Origin: Novosphingobium sp. 28-62-57
Lineage (GTDB): Bacteria; Pseudomonadota; Alphaproteobacteria; Sphingomonadales; Sphingomonadaceae
Direction of reading: 5' to 3'
Length of the DNA: 64,000 bases
Assembly (NCBI GenBank): GCA_002256985.1
Contig: NCGO01000001.1
Location: 310,001 to 374,000 of the forward strand
A model generated the notes under the pieces. It was not told where the DNA came from, ran no database searches, and worked only from the letters and a program-made list of their open reading frames with translations. Position numbers and translations under genes: made by a program. Below are positions 1-8,846 of this stretch, in pieces (positions within the stretch are counted from its first letter, which is position 1; each line of letters opens with the position of its first letter).

Positions 1-1689
1 TTCGAGCCCGAATCCGTCCCGCATCTGAATGCCGCGAAGTTTCTGAGCGGAGACTATCCGCCCGGGCTGCTGACCGGGCGCACGGTCATCATCAATTCGG
101 CCGGCACCGCGCCGCCCATCGGCTACTTTGGGCAGATGCGCCTGCATCCGCTGGCGCTGGATCTGGCCGGGGCCGATGCCCTGAAAAAGCCCTTTGCGCT
201 GTCGTTCAAAGGTCTGCCGCTGCTGCTGGTGGTATGGGGGCTCATTCTGCTCGGCAGCCGGTCGCCCCAGCGCCGCCGCAAGCTGGCGCTGCATGCCTCG
301 GCGGTGGTTGCGGTGTTCGCGCTGCCGGTCCTTCTGCAACCCATCGGCATCACGCTTGATATCGGCTCGGCAATGCTCTGCATTGTCATCTATGGCAGCA
401 CCCGGCTGTGGCAAAAGCGCGTGCGCCGGGTGCAGCATACCAGCACGGCGGGACTGCCCAATATGCTGGCGCTCAGCGCGCAACCGCTGCAGGTGGGCTG
501 CGATGTGGTGGTCGCGGTCATCGCCCGCTATGAAGAAATCCTCGCTACCCTGCCCAAGGAACTGCACGGCGAATGCGCCCGGCAGATTGCCCGGCGGCTT
601 TCGGTCGGCTCGGGGATCGACACCGTTTACAACAGCGAAGGTGGCCACTTTGCCTGGACCGAAGAGGCCCGCCCGCTGGAAATGCAGCTCAACCATCTCG
701 AAGGCCTGCGCGCGCTGTTTTCTGCGCCTCTGCAGATCGGCAGCTACACCTTCGATACCAACATCCACTTCGGGCTTGACCGCAACGAGGGCATTGATTC
801 CCCCACGCGCGTCAATTCCGCGCTTGCCAGCGCCAACGATGCGCTGGCCAGCGGCCGCTCGGTCGAACTGTTCGAGGCGGAACGCCTGGCCGAAGCACCG
901 TGGGAATTGTCGCTTCATGCACGGATCGACGAAGGCTTGCGCAATGGCGAGATCTGGCTGGCCTTCCAGAGCCAGTGGGACATGCGCGAAGGTCGCCCAT
1001 GCGGTGCCGAGGCGCTGATCCGCTGGAGCCACCCCACGCGCGGCCCGATTGCACCCGATGCCTTCATCCTGCAGGCCGAACGCGCCGGTCGGATCGATGC
1101 CCTGACTTATTGGGTGGTCGATGAAGCGATCACCGCGGCACTGGCCATGTCGGTGCTGGATCAGCACTTCCAGATGAGCGTCAACCTTTCGGCGCAGATG
1201 GTGGACAAGCCATCCTTGGTGCCGAACCTGAGCGAAATCGTGCGCCGCCGGAACATCGATCCGCACCGGCTGACGATTGAGGTGACCGAAACCTCCAGCG
1301 TGCGCAACCGGCCTGCTGCGGTGCAGAACCTGTCACAACTGCGCGCGATGGGCTTTCGCCTGTCAATCGATGATTTCGGCACGGGCGAGGCCAGCCTTGC
1401 CTATCTGGCAGACCTGCCCAGCGACGAGCTGAAACTGGATCGCCGCTTCGTCTCGCGCCTGCTGACGCAAAAGCGCGACCGCGAAATCATCCGCTCCACC
1501 ATCGATCTGGCCCACGCGCTGGGACAGATCGTGGTGGCCGAAGGGATCGAGGACGAAGCGACCTATATGGCTTTGTCAAGATTGGGGTGCGATGTCGGGC
1601 AGGGGTACTACCTTGGCCGTCCACAGCCCTTTGCTGATTTCCATCAGTGGTATGTCAAACTGGGACAGAGACGAAAGGGCAGCGTTTAG
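1..1689 (+). CDS. CHASE2 / degenerate GGDEF / EAL cyclic-di-GMP phosphodiesterase (5' partial)
   Basis: Membrane-bound signalling protein predicted to hydrolyse cyclic-di-GMP. The frame is open from base 1, so the N-terminus lies outside the window. Codons 1 to about 65 look like the end of a CHASE2 sensor domain, followed by about three membrane segments (codons 70-135), the usual CHASE2 arrangement. A GGDEF-like domain follows in which the signature is replaced by GGHFA (about codon 214), so it is probably not a cyclase. The C-terminal EAL domain starts at EALIRW (about codon 337). It keeps the catalytic set: the EAL glutamate, Asn in VNLSA, Glu in IEVTE, IDDFGTG, Lys in LKLDR, VAEGIED and GQGY. 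I therefore predict an active phosphodiesterase with a regulatory GGDEF remnant. A hairpin terminator follows at 1857-1899. Confidence 0.9.
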   Translation, partial: FEPESVPHLNAAKFLSGDYPPGLLTGRTVIINSAGTAPPIGYFGQMRLHPLALDLAGADALKKPFALSFKGLPLLLVVWGLILLGSRSPQRRRKLALHASAVVAVFALPVLLQPIGITLDIGSAMLCIVIYGSTRLWQKRVRRVQHTSTAGLPNMLALSAQPLQVGCDVVVAVIARYEEILATLPKELHGECARQIARRLSVGSGIDTVYNSEGGHFAWTEEARPLEMQLNHLEGLRALFSAPLQIGSYTFDTNIHFGLDRNEGIDSPTRVNSALASANDALASGRSVELFEAERLAEAPWELSLHARIDEGLRNGEIWLAFQSQWDMREGRPCGAEALIRWSHPTRGPIAPDAFILQAERAGRIDALTYWVVDEAITAALAMSVLDQHFQMSVNLSAQMVDKPSLVPNLSEIVRRRNIDPHRLTIEVTETSSVRNRPAAVQNLSQLRAMGFRLSIDDFGTGEASLAYLADLPSDELKLDRRFVSRLLTQKRDREIIRSTIDLAHALGQIVVAEGIEDEATYMALSRLGCDVGQGYYLGRPQPFADFHQWYVKLGQRRKGSV

Positions 1690-1693
1690 AGTT

Positions 1694-1721
1694 TGTTAAC
1701 CACGAAAGATTCTGTTAACCA
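1694..1721 (+). promoter_or_regulatory. Two TTAACCA direct repeats resembling CtrA half-sites
   Basis: TGTTAACCA occurs at 1694-1702 and again at 1713-1721, 19 bases apart. The second reads TTAACCAT, the half-site recognised by the cell-cycle regulator CtrA in Caulobacter-type alphaproteobacteria. They lie directly behind the EAL gene and just ahead of the small ORF at 1751. The match is short and binding is inferred only. Confidence 0.3.
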
Positions 1722-1750
1722 TGGGCTTCCAATTCTGGATGGAGGCTTTG

Positions 1751-1807
1751 ATGACTTCTGCTCTCAACATGGCGATCGAAATCCTTCGCTGGCTGTTTCT
1801 CGGCTGA
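1751..1807 (+). CDS. Possible 18-residue small hydrophobic peptide
   Basis: An ATG at 1751 is preceded by a strong GGAGG five bases upstream and opens an 18-codon frame ending in TGA. The peptide (MTSALNMAIEILRWLFLG) is hydrophobic and amphipathic. It sits between CtrA-like boxes (1694-1721) and a strong intrinsic terminator (1857-1899), so the block could be a separate short transcript with a small membrane peptide or leader. No family is recognised. Short frames with good ribosome sites arise by chance, so this is weakly supported. Confidence 0.3.
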   Translation: MTSALNMAIEILRWLFLG

Positions 1808-1856
1808 TATTTCAGGGAAAATCCGCCAAACCCGGGTTTTTCCACAGCACAATTAA

Positions 1857-1899
1857 GCGGCACTGCTGTCCCCGAAACAGGACGCAGCGCCGCTTTTTT
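1857..1899 (+). terminator. Rho-independent terminator
   Basis: The arms 1857-1871 and 1880-1893 pair with one bulge and one mismatch around a short loop and are followed by six T residues (1894-1899). It would end transcription of the EAL gene or of the short transcript carrying the 1751 ORF. Confidence 0.7.
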
Positions 1900-2051
1900 G
1901 TGTCTGGCGCAGGTGATTCGTGGTTAATGCGGGTCTAAACAACTTGTTCGAAAATGGCATGAATGCCGGTCCAATTGCGATAAATCCGGGCGGGCTAGGT
2001 GGATCTTTAGGTGCATCTTAAAGCGTGATGGCGTTAGCCACGTCCAATTCT

Positions 2052-2155
2052 CCGTTCGTGTCGAGCCCTTCGTCAAGCTCAGGATAAACTTCGGGCCAAT
2101 GGCCCGAAGTCGAGACACCGTGCGTATGTGTCTCGACTTCGCTCGACACGAACGG
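2052..2155. repeat. Palindromic repeat family B, long form, copy B1
   Basis: A 104-base element bounded by CCGTTCGTGTCGAG and its complement CTCGACACGAACGG. It contains an inner GTCGAGACAC...GTGTCTCGAC hairpin and an extra block with CTTCGTCAAGCTCAGGATAA and the palindrome CTTCGGGCCAATGGCCCGAAG. Nearly the whole element recurs in inverted orientation at 2463-2565. Short forms lie at 14327, 33883 and 47644. Confidence 0.9.
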
Positions 2156-2251
2156 GACTTTGGGAAATTAGGTAAAGTCATCACGCCCTAGGCAAACCTT
2201 GCGCGCTGATCGTCGCTGCCTCATCCTGCAACCGTCACGTCATCAAGCGCC

Positions 2252-2634
2252 ATGAATTTCGCGCAGAGACCGCAGAGACCGCAGAGATAAAGCGCCCCTG
2301 CCACGGGCAGCTATCCCGATGTCCCTGAGCGCTTATCCCGCCCGCAGCCGGTTTTTCACACCATACTTTGAACAAATAGTGTCTTGAAGTCGTCAGGCGG
2401 CTTTGCCGCAATCCCAATGTATCCTTAGACCGGGATGACATTTCATTGATCCAACACATGTCCCGTTCGTGTCGAGCGAAGTCGAGACACCGCGCAAAGT
2501 GTCTCGACTTCGGGCCATTGGCCCGAAGTTTATCCTGAGCTTGACGAAGGGCTCGACACGAACGGAGATCTGAGTCAGTTTAACGTCATCCCGCTCTAGC
2601 TCTGCGCCTCTGCGCCTCTGCGCGAAATCCACTT
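2252..2634. repeat. GCAGAG-type repeat (family G) as outer inverted arms enclosing repeat B2
   Basis: TTCGCGCAGAGACC followed by repeated CGCAGAG units occupies 2252-2287. The complementary run CTCTGCGCCTCTGCG... occupies 2600-2634. Together they form a discontinuous inverted repeat that encloses the B2 element and about 170 bases of unassigned sequence (2288-2462). No supported gene lies in the 1690-2751 interval apart from the possible peptide at 1751. Confidence 0.75.
2463..2565. repeat. Palindromic repeat family B, long form, copy B2 (inverted to B1)
   Basis: Reverse-complement copy of B1. It carries the same outer CGTTCGTGTCGAG arms, the same central CTTCGGGCCATTGGCCCGAAG palindrome and the same TTATCCTGAGCTTGACGAAG block, and differs mainly in the small hairpin loop. 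The two long copies are about 310 bases apart in opposite orientation, between the convergent EAL and S9 peptidase genes. Confidence 0.9.
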
Positions 2635-2751
2635 TCTGCTTGAGCGCGATCCAGTGCAAAGTTCGAGATGTTGCTCGTGCTTGTAAACGCCATAGCCCGC
2701 GGCCTGCCCGCTCAGCCCCAGTCGGCGCAGAAACGAGTGGTTTTTGGGCGT

Positions 2752-4761
2752 TCAGTCCGCGGGATTATGCTTCTTCAAAAATCCCTCAATTGCGCCCAGC
2801 AAGGCCTCGCGATCTGCCGTGCGGGTGAAGAAGTGGTCGGCCTTGGGCAAAGACACGAATTCCACGTCCTTGCCCGCCGTTTTCATCTTGCTGAACATGC
2901 TCTGGGATTGCCCATGGTCGACGGTCAGGTCCTTCTTGCCGTGAATCAGCAGCATCGGAGCCTTGATCTTGTCGACGAAGTTTATCGGAGACACTGCCTG
3001 AAAATCGGGCGTCATGTTTTGCCACTGCTCACGATAGCGCTTGCCATAGAGCATATCACCGAAGTCATTGACCTCTCTGCGCAAATTGGCAACGCCTGCG
3101 ATTGATACCGAACAGCGCCACAGATCCGCGTCCCGCGCTGCACCCCACATGGCAACATATCCGCCATAGCTCGCGCCGACCACGCAAGCGCGCTTCGGAT
3201 CGGCCATGCCCTGCTTGCCTGCCCAGATCAGCGCATCGTTGACATCATCCTGCATGGCAAAGCCCATCTGGCCCAGGCCCCGCCGCTCAAAGGCTTCGCC
3301 ATAACCGGTTGATCCGCGGAAGTTGGGCTGGATCACCAGATAGCCCCGGCTGGCAACGAACTGCGCCCAATAGTCCCAATCCAGCGTATCGTGCGCCCAG
3401 GGGCCACCATGCGGCATGATCACGACAGGCAGGTTCTTGGCCTCCCGTCCCGGCGGCGTGGTCACGATCGCTTCGATCTCCAAGCCATCGCGCGCGCGAT
3501 ATTTCATCGCCTCGACCTTTCCGGCCGGCTTGTTGTTGGTCTCGCTGTTCAGGTTGGCAAAGAGTCTGAGTTTGCCGTCAGCCAGATCGAAATAGTAAAG
3601 CCGCCCGGCCTCGTTGGCTTTGTCGATCCGCACCAGCATCCGCAGGCGATTGGCCGAAAGGCTGACAATGCGCGCGCGGCGGCCCTTGGCGCTTTGCTCG
3701 AACGCCTTCTGCAATTCGTCAAGGTCAGGGTCGAGCCAGTGCAGCGGCTCACTGCTGCGCCCGCCAAGATAGACGCCAAGCAGTTCGTTGCCGGCATCGT
3801 CATAACGCACCCCATCAATGGTGGTGCCATCGGGGGCCTGATACAAAGTCTGCAGAACAGCACCGGTACCGACGTCGATTTCCAGCAACGCATCGTGCTT
3901 TTCCTTGCTGGCCGCGTCTGCCGTTGTGGCACTGTCAACCGTCCGGATGACAACCGCCTTGTTCTCGTTCGCACGGATCAGAACCGGCACTTCCAGATTG
4001 TCAAAACCAGCCCGGCTGACACGGTCGAACGATGCGCCTTTCTTTGGTCGGTGCAGGAGCGTTCGCACGCCTTTGGCCACATCTGTGGAAATCCCTGCGC
4101 GCACCACGCCTGATGGATCGGCAATCCAGTCAAAAACATCGGTCCGGCCCGTAAGCTCAATCTGTCTGCGGCCGTTGGTCACATCGACGGAGTAGACGGC
4201 AGGCCAGAAATCGTTGCCCATGTAGATCGAATTCTGACCGGATATCAGAACTTTGGTAGAGCCATCGCTGGGCACGTAGACAACATCAGAGGCGTTCTGC
4301 CCTCCCAGATCCCATAGCAGGCGGGTGAACTTTCCGGTGCTGCGATCATACGACAATATGCGCGATACATAAGCACGATCACCATCGCCGATCGCACGAA
4401 TCGCCCGCAGGTGAACCAACACGGTGTTGTTTCCAACCCATTGCAGGCGGCTGACCTCGGTATCCTCGGGCAGCATGGCCTGCTTCAAGCCGTCGCTTTC
4501 AAAGGGTGAAATGATCACGACACGCTGCGAACCGCCAATCGCGAAGAGGCCGGTAATCCACAGTCCGTCGGGTGAAAGCTTGGCACCTTCGACAAACGGC
4601 AACTGTGCATAGGCGGCAACCGATGGTGGGCCGGATGCTGCTGGCGCGGGCGCTGGTGATGCAGGAGCTTCCTGCGCCAATGCCATATTCCGGCCTGCCA
4701 AATGGGGGACAACCGCGAGGGACATCCCCGCACAGAGGATGTAGCGAAGTGATTTCAGCAC
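2752..4761 (-). CDS. S9 family (prolyl oligopeptidase-type) exported peptidase
   Basis: Predicted serine peptidase of the S9 dipeptidyl/acylaminoacyl group, probably periplasmic. The N-terminal two thirds look like a beta-propeller. The C-terminal alpha/beta-hydrolase domain carries the nucleophile motif GASYGGY, the acidic residue in HGKKDLTVD and the histidine in KADHFF. The frame can extend to a TTG at 4818, but I prefer the GTG at 4761. It is preceded by GGGGAA and opens directly with a Sec signal peptide (LKSLRYILCAGMSLAVV...), giving 669 residues. The mature protein starts with a Pro/Ala-rich linker. It is divergent from sdhB across a repeat region. Confidence 0.9.
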   Translation of the reverse strand: MLKSLRYILCAGMSLAVVPHLAGRNMALAQEAPASPAPAPAASGPPSVAAYAQLPFVEGAKLSPDGLWITGLFAIGGSQRVVIISPFESDGLKQAMLPEDTEVSRLQWVGNNTVLVHLRAIRAIGDGDRAYVSRILSYDRSTGKFTRLLWDLGGQNASDVVYVPSDGSTKVLISGQNSIYMGNDFWPAVYSVDVTNGRRQIELTGRTDVFDWIADPSGVVRAGISTDVAKGVRTLLHRPKKGASFDRVSRAGFDNLEVPVLIRANENKAVVIRTVDSATTADAASKEKHDALLEIDVGTGAVLQTLYQAPDGTTIDGVRYDDAGNELLGVYLGGRSSEPLHWLDPDLDELQKAFEQSAKGRRARIVSLSANRLRMLVRIDKANEAGRLYYFDLADGKLRLFANLNSETNNKPAGKVEAMKYRARDGLEIEAIVTTPPGREAKNLPVVIMPHGGPWAHDTLDWDYWAQFVASRGYLVIQPNFRGSTGYGEAFERRGLGQMGFAMQDDVNDALIWAGKQGMADPKRACVVGASYGGYVAMWGAARDADLWRCSVSIAGVANLRREVNDFGDMLYGKRYREQWQNMTPDFQAVSPINFVDKIKAPMLLIHGKKDLTVDHGQSQSMFSKMKTAGKDVEFVSLPKADHFFTRTADREALLGAIEGFLKKHNPAD

Positions 4762-4925
4762 GGCTTCCCCAGTCAAGACAGGTTGGCACACGCTAGAAAA
4801 GCAACGCGGATCGGACAAGTGACGTGCGACACCCTTTTTGATCCAAAGGCTTGAGGTTACAAATTCTTGAGGAATTTCGCTGTCCTACATGCTCGCGAAA
4901 TAGCATGGTCGGGCCATGCGCTATC

Positions 4926-5170
4926 AAACCCCTCCGTCAGCGCTGCGCGCTGCCACCTCCCCGTTTGCACTTCGTGAAAACGGGGAGGAACGCGAGTGTG
5001 TCGCCGCAACTCCTCCCCATTTTTGCGAAGCACAAATGGGCCAAGCACCTGTCTTCAATCCTCCCCATTTTTGCGAAGCACAAATGGGCCAAGCACCTGT
5101 CTTCAATCCTCCCCATTTTTGCGAAGCACAAATGGGGAGGTGGCATTCGCGCCAGCGAATGACGGAGGGG
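4926..5170. repeat. Compound palindromic element (family H) containing three 48-bp tandem units
   Basis: The outer arms CCCCTCCGTCA...GCCACCTCCCC and GGGGAGGTGGC...GACGGAGGGG are complementary. Inside, the 48-base unit starting CCTCCCCATTTTTGCGAAGC repeats at 5012, 5060 and 5108, the last copy merging into the right arm. Each unit can fold on its own (CTCCCCATTT against AAATGGG). A related hairpin with GAAAACGGGGAGG lies at 4954-4987. The element fills most of the gap between the S9 peptidase and sdhB. I see nothing else in 4762-4925. Confidence 0.9.
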
Positions 5171-5355
5171 CAAAGGGGGGCGCATTTTTTCTCCAAGGAC
5201 TGTGTAAACAGTGTAAACCTGTTCAGCCGCACCGGGATTAATCTGAACAAAAACACCCTCTACCATTGGGCAGGCCACACCCTCTTGCCCCCCGCGCTGC
5301 AATTGCTAAGGACGACTCATACGAATTTGTGAACATTGCGGCACAGGACACGAAG

Positions 5356-6138
5356 ATGGCGACTTTCTCGCTTCCGAAGAATTCCACGATCACCGGCAAG
5401 GCTCGGCACCACGCATCGCCGACGCAAGGAAAAGTCCGCAAGTTCAAGGTTTACCGCTACGATCCCGACAGCGGTGAAAACCCGCGCTATGACACGTTCG
5501 AGATTGATACCGAACAGTGCGGCCCGATGGTGCTGGACGCGCTGATCAAGATGAAGGGGGAAATGGACCCCACGCTCACCTTCCGTCGCTCCTGCCGCGA
5601 AGGCATCTGCGGTTCGTGCGCGATGAACCTCAATGGCCGCAACGGGCTTGCCTGCACCACCGCGATTGATGATCTGCCGGGCGAAATCCGCATCACGCCG
5701 CTGCCGCATATGGAAGTGATCAAGGACCTCGTGCCTGATTTCACGCACTTTTATGCGCAGTACGCCTCGATCCGCCCCTGGCTGCAAACCGTTACCCCCA
5801 CGCCCTCGGGCAAGGAGCGTCTGCAGAGCCCCGAACAGCGCGAAAAGCTGGATGGCTTGTATGAATGCATCCTGTGCGCCTGCTGCTCCACCTCGTGCCC
5901 CAGCTATTGGTGGAACTCCGACAAGTTCCTTGGCCCCGCCATTCTGCTGCAGGCCTACCGTTGGCTGGCCGACAGCCGCGACGAGATGACCGGTGAGCGG
6001 CTGGACGAGCTGGAAGATCCCTTCCGCCTCTATCGCTGCCACACCATCATGAACTGCGCCAACGTGTGCCCGAAGGGCCTCTCGCCCGCACGCGCCATTG
6101 CTGAAATCAAAAAGATGCAGGCCGAACGTCTCGTCTAA
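5356..6138 (+). CDS. sdhB: Succinate dehydrogenase iron-sulfur subunit
   Basis: Iron-sulfur subunit of respiratory complex II, passing electrons from the SdhA flavin to ubiquinone at the inner membrane. The 260-residue product has the expected layout: [2Fe-2S] cysteines at 80, 85, 88 and 100 (CREGICGSC plus a later Cys), [4Fe-4S] cysteines in CILCACC at 171-177, and the second ferredoxin-type cluster with C181, C228, C234 and C238 ([11 protein letters not shown]). The ATG at 5356 gives the normal N-terminus, although the frame is open further upstream. It is separated by almost 12 kb from sdhCDA at 17876-20542, so assembly needs coordinated expression from two loci. The next gene starts five bases after the stop. 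Confidence 0.97.
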   Translation: MATFSLPKNSTITGKARHHASPTQGKVRKFKVYRYDPDSGENPRYDTFEIDTEQCGPMVLDALIKMKGEMDPTLTFRRSCREGICGSCAMNLNGRNGLACTTAIDDLPGEIRITPLPHMEVIKDLVPDFTHFYAQYASIRPWLQTVTPTPSGKERLQSPEQREKLDGLYECILCACCSTSCPSYWWNSDKFLGPAILLQAYRWLADSRDEMTGERLDELEDPFRLYRCHTIMNCANVCPKGLSPARAIAEIKKMQAERLV

Positions 6139-6142
6139 ACTG

Positions 6143-6622
6143 GTGAGCGAGCAAGCCTTCCGTTACGAACCAGCCGCGGATCACCCCGGCTGGTTCACCT
6201 GGAACCTGACCGACGAGACCCGGTTCAACGCCCAGACGATGGGCCGGATGCTCACCCGGATCGAGGACCGCGCCGATGGCGCGCGCGTGGCACGTCTGCG
6301 GATGTTCCCCGAACGCCGCCATTCCAACCTGCTCGATGCGGTCCACGGCGGCGTCACACTGGCGCTGATCGACATCAGCCTCTTCGCCGCGATGCGTACG
6401 CTGCTCGATGGTGATGCGGCAGGCTCGGTCACGCTCGATCTGTCCACCCAGTTCATCGGCGCGGGCAAGATCGGCCAGCCGCTGGATGCGGTGGTCGAGG
6501 TGCTGCGCGAGACGGGGCGTCTGGTGTTCCTGCGCGGGCTGGTGGTGCAGGGCGATGATACGATCGCCGCCTTCAACGGCACGATCCGCAAGCCTACCCA
6601 AAGAAATCAGACGGCGCGATGA
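6143..6622 (+). CDS. PaaI-family hotdog thioesterase
   Basis: Single hotdog-fold protein of 159 residues, similar to PaaI/YigI-type acyl-CoA thioesterases. The family signature HSNLLDAVHGGVTLALID, with the active-site HGG and Asp on the central helix, is clear. It is followed by the strand VTLDLSTQFIGAG. The GTG at 6143 is chosen because it follows the sdhB stop. An upstream TTG would overlap sdhB. The stop overlaps the ATG of zapE as ATGA, so the three genes are likely cotranscribed. The substrate cannot be read from the sequence. Confidence 0.85.
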   Translation: MSEQAFRYEPAADHPGWFTWNLTDETRFNAQTMGRMLTRIEDRADGARVARLRMFPERRHSNLLDAVHGGVTLALIDISLFAAMRTLLDGDAAGSVTLDLSTQFIGAGKIGQPLDAVVEVLRETGRLVFLRGLVVQGDDTIAAFNGTIRKPTQRNQTAR

Positions 6623-7752
6623 CCTCAGTCCTTCAGCGCTATACCGAACTGGTCGCGGCGGGCGAGTTGCGGCCCGACCCGGAGCAGGCCGCCGCCGCCG
6701 CTCGGCTCGATCTGTTGCAGCGCGAACTTGAGGCGCCGCCGCCCTCGGTCGGCCTGCTGGGCAAGCTGTTCGGTGCCAAACCGCCGCCGCCAGTGCGCGG
6801 CGTCTATCTGTGGGGCGGGGTGGGGCGCGGCAAATCGATGCTGATGGACCTGTTCCTCAGCAACCTGAAGGTCCCGGCCAAGCGCCGTGCGCACTTCCAC
6901 GAATTCATGCTCGACGTTCACGCCCGCCTGCGGGAGGAGCGCAAGAAGGAAAGCGGCGACCCGATCCCGCCCGTCGCTGCCGCCATCGCGGCGGAAACGC
7001 GCGTGCTGTGCTTTGACGAGATGGTGGTCAACAACAGCGCCGACGCGATGATCATGAGCCGCCTGTTCACCGCGCTGATTGTCGATGGCGGGGTGACGCT
7101 TGTGTCAACATCGAACCGTGCGCTGTCCGAGCTTTACAAGGACGGGCTGAACCGCGAGCACTTCCTGCCCTTCATCGCGCTGGTGCAAAGCCGGCTCGAC
7201 GTGCTGCCGCTCAACGGCCCGAACGATTACCGGATGGAGCGCATGCAGGGCGTGGGCACGTGGCATGTGCCGAACGGGCCGCAGGCGACCGAGAAAGTGC
7301 GCGAGGCGTTTTTCCGGATGACCGACTATCCGCCCGAAGACAGCGCACATGTGCCGAGCATTGCGCTGGATGTGGGCGGCGGACGGCTGCTCCACGTGCC
7401 CAAGAGCCTGAAGGGCGTGGGCGTGTTCAGCTTCAAGCGGCTCTGCGGTGAAGCGCGCGGGGCGGCGGATTATATTGCTGTCGCGCGCGCCTATCACACG
7501 ATCATTATCGTTGGCATTCCGCGCCTTGGCGCGGATTTGCGCAACGAAACCGCGCGCTTCATCACGCTGATCGACGCGCTTTACGAACACAAGGTAAAGC
7601 TGATCGCCACCGCCGACGCCGAGCCCGCTGCGCTATATGACAGGAGCGCCAAGGGCGACGACGAGGGCCGCTTCATGTTCGACCGCACCGTCAGCCGCCT
7701 GATGGAAATGCAGAGCCTTGATTACCTGGCGCTGGGCCACGGATCAAACTGA
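6619..7752 (+). CDS. zapE: ZapE / AFG1-like cell-division ATPase
   Basis: AFG1-family AAA-type ATPase (377 residues). Bacterial members (ZapE) bind the division ring and are also linked to membrane-protein quality control. Walker A is GGVGRGKS at residues 66-73 and Walker B is VLCFDEM at about 133. The family-specific STSNR sensor motif and FLPFIALV segment follow. Length and order of motifs match the family. It is coupled to the upstream thioesterase by a four-base overlap and is convergent with the glycosyltransferase at 7782. Only 29 bases separate them, with no clear terminator. Confidence 0.95.
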   Translation: MTSVLQRYTELVAAGELRPDPEQAAAAARLDLLQRELEAPPPSVGLLGKLFGAKPPPPVRGVYLWGGVGRGKSMLMDLFLSNLKVPAKRRAHFHEFMLDVHARLREERKKESGDPIPPVAAAIAAETRVLCFDEMVVNNSADAMIMSRLFTALIVDGGVTLVSTSNRALSELYKDGLNREHFLPFIALVQSRLDVLPLNGPNDYRMERMQGVGTWHVPNGPQATEKVREAFFRMTDYPPEDSAHVPSIALDVGGGRLLHVPKSLKGVGVFSFKRLCGEARGAADYIAVARAYHTIIIVGIPRLGADLRNETARFITLIDALYEHKVKLIATADAEPAALYDRSAKGDDEGRFMFDRTVSRLMEMQSLDYLALGHGSN

Positions 7753-7781
7753 CACCGCGCTTGGGCACTTGGCCCGTGCGA

Positions 7782-8846
7782 TCAGGCTGCTTCACTTTCA
7801 CGAACGGACTGCATCGCCTCGCCCACTGCGGCCAGGAATTCATCAGTCGCGCGGTCCCAATTGTAGCGGGCACCCTGCACGGCAACGCCGAGACGGTCAC
7901 ACCGCAAGGCCTTGTTGATGGCCAGCGCCAGATCATCATCGAGCGCGCCGATCTGCATCGGCAAGCTGTTGTCGGGCCCATAACCTCTGCTGCCGATGAC
8001 ATCGAGCGGACCGGGAACGGGGAAGCCCGCCACCGGCAGACCACAGGCCAGTGCTTCGATCATCACCAGACCGAAGGTGTCGGTGCGGCTGGGGAACACG
8101 AAAACATCGGCCGAGGCATAGGCGCGGGCAAGGTCTTCACCATGCATCGCACCCAGAAAGCGGACGTGCGGATAAGCGGCCTTGAGCCGAGCGAGATCGG
8201 GGCCATTGCCGACCACAACTTTGGTGCCCGCCACATCGGCATCAAGGAACGCGGTCAGGTTCTTTTCGATCGCCACGCGGCCCACATTCAGCATGATCGG
8301 GCGGGGTAGATCGGCAAGACCAGCCAGTGGTTCGTGGCCGGGATGGAACAGGCTGCGGTCAATGCCGCGCGTCCACAGGCGGGTGTGCGGAATGCCGTGC
8401 TGCGCCAATTCGGCGGCCAGCGTGGGGGTGGAGACCAGCACCGCGCGGCTCGCGCCATGAAAGCGGCGCATCAGCGGCCAGAAATGCTCTGCCGAAAGGC
8501 CGGTGCGCACGGCGGCGTATTCGGGGAAGCGGGTGTGGAATGCGCTGGTGAACGGAACGCGGTTGGCCTTGCACCAGCTGCGCGCGCTCCAGCCAATCGG
8601 GCCTTCGGTGGCGATATGGACCACATCGGGCGCGAAATCGGCCAGCGTGCGGCGGGTGCCAAAACGCGGGGCCATAGCGAGGCGGATTTCGCTGTAGCCG
8701 GGCAGGGGCAGCGTGCGGAACTGGCCCGGCGTGAGCAGTTCAACCTCGTGCCCGCGCGAGATCAGGCGATCGACCGTGGCGGCCAGCGTGCGGACGACGC
8801 CGTTGACTTGCGGATGCCACGCATCGGTGCAGATCGCGATTCTCAT
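7782..8846 (-). CDS. GT4-type glycosyltransferase
   Basis: GT-B fold retaining glycosyltransferase of family 4 (354 residues), similar to the MgtA/PimB/SqdX group acting on lipid or glycerol acceptors. The N-terminus carries DAWHPQVNGV, typical of these enzymes. The C-terminal nucleotide-sugar site has the E-x7-E motif in the segment TFGLVMIEALACGLPVAGF. Its start overlaps the stop of the upstream phosphoesterase gene (ATGA at 8843), so the two are cotranscribed and probably work in one envelope-lipid pathway. Donor sugar and acceptor are not determinable here. Confidence 0.9.
   Translation of the reverse strand: MRIAICTDAWHPQVNGVVRTLAATVDRLISRGHEVELLTPGQFRTLPLPGYSEIRLAMAPRFGTRRTLADFAPDVVHIATEGPIGWSARSWCKANRVPFTSAFHTRFPEYAAVRTGLSAEHFWPLMRRFHGASRAVLVSTPTLAAELAQHGIPHTRLWTRGIDRSLFHPGHEPLAGLADLPRPIMLNVGRVAIEKNLTAFLDADVAGTKVVVGNGPDLARLKAAYPHVRFLGAMHGEDLARAYASADVFVFPSRTDTFGLVMIEALACGLPVAGFPVPGPLDVIGSRGYGPDNSLPMQIGALDDDLALAINKALRCDRLGVAVQGARYNWDRATDEFLAAVGEAMQSVRESEAA

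Noticed and set aside
2052-2565. B1/B2 inverted pair as ends of an insertion sequence
   Set aside because: The interval between them has no transposase or other convincing coding sequence, and B elements also occur singly at 14327, 33883 and 47644.
2668-3105. Plus-strand open frame of 145 codons at 2668
   Set aside because: Most of it is antisense to the S9 peptidase catalytic domain, including the conserved histidine and aspartate regions.
5012-5155. Regular 48-bp repeats as a CRISPR array
   Set aside because: The copies are directly abutting with no variable spacers, each unit is itself a hairpin, and there are no cas genes. The 16-bp (37787) and 10-bp (45897) repeats fail for the same reason.
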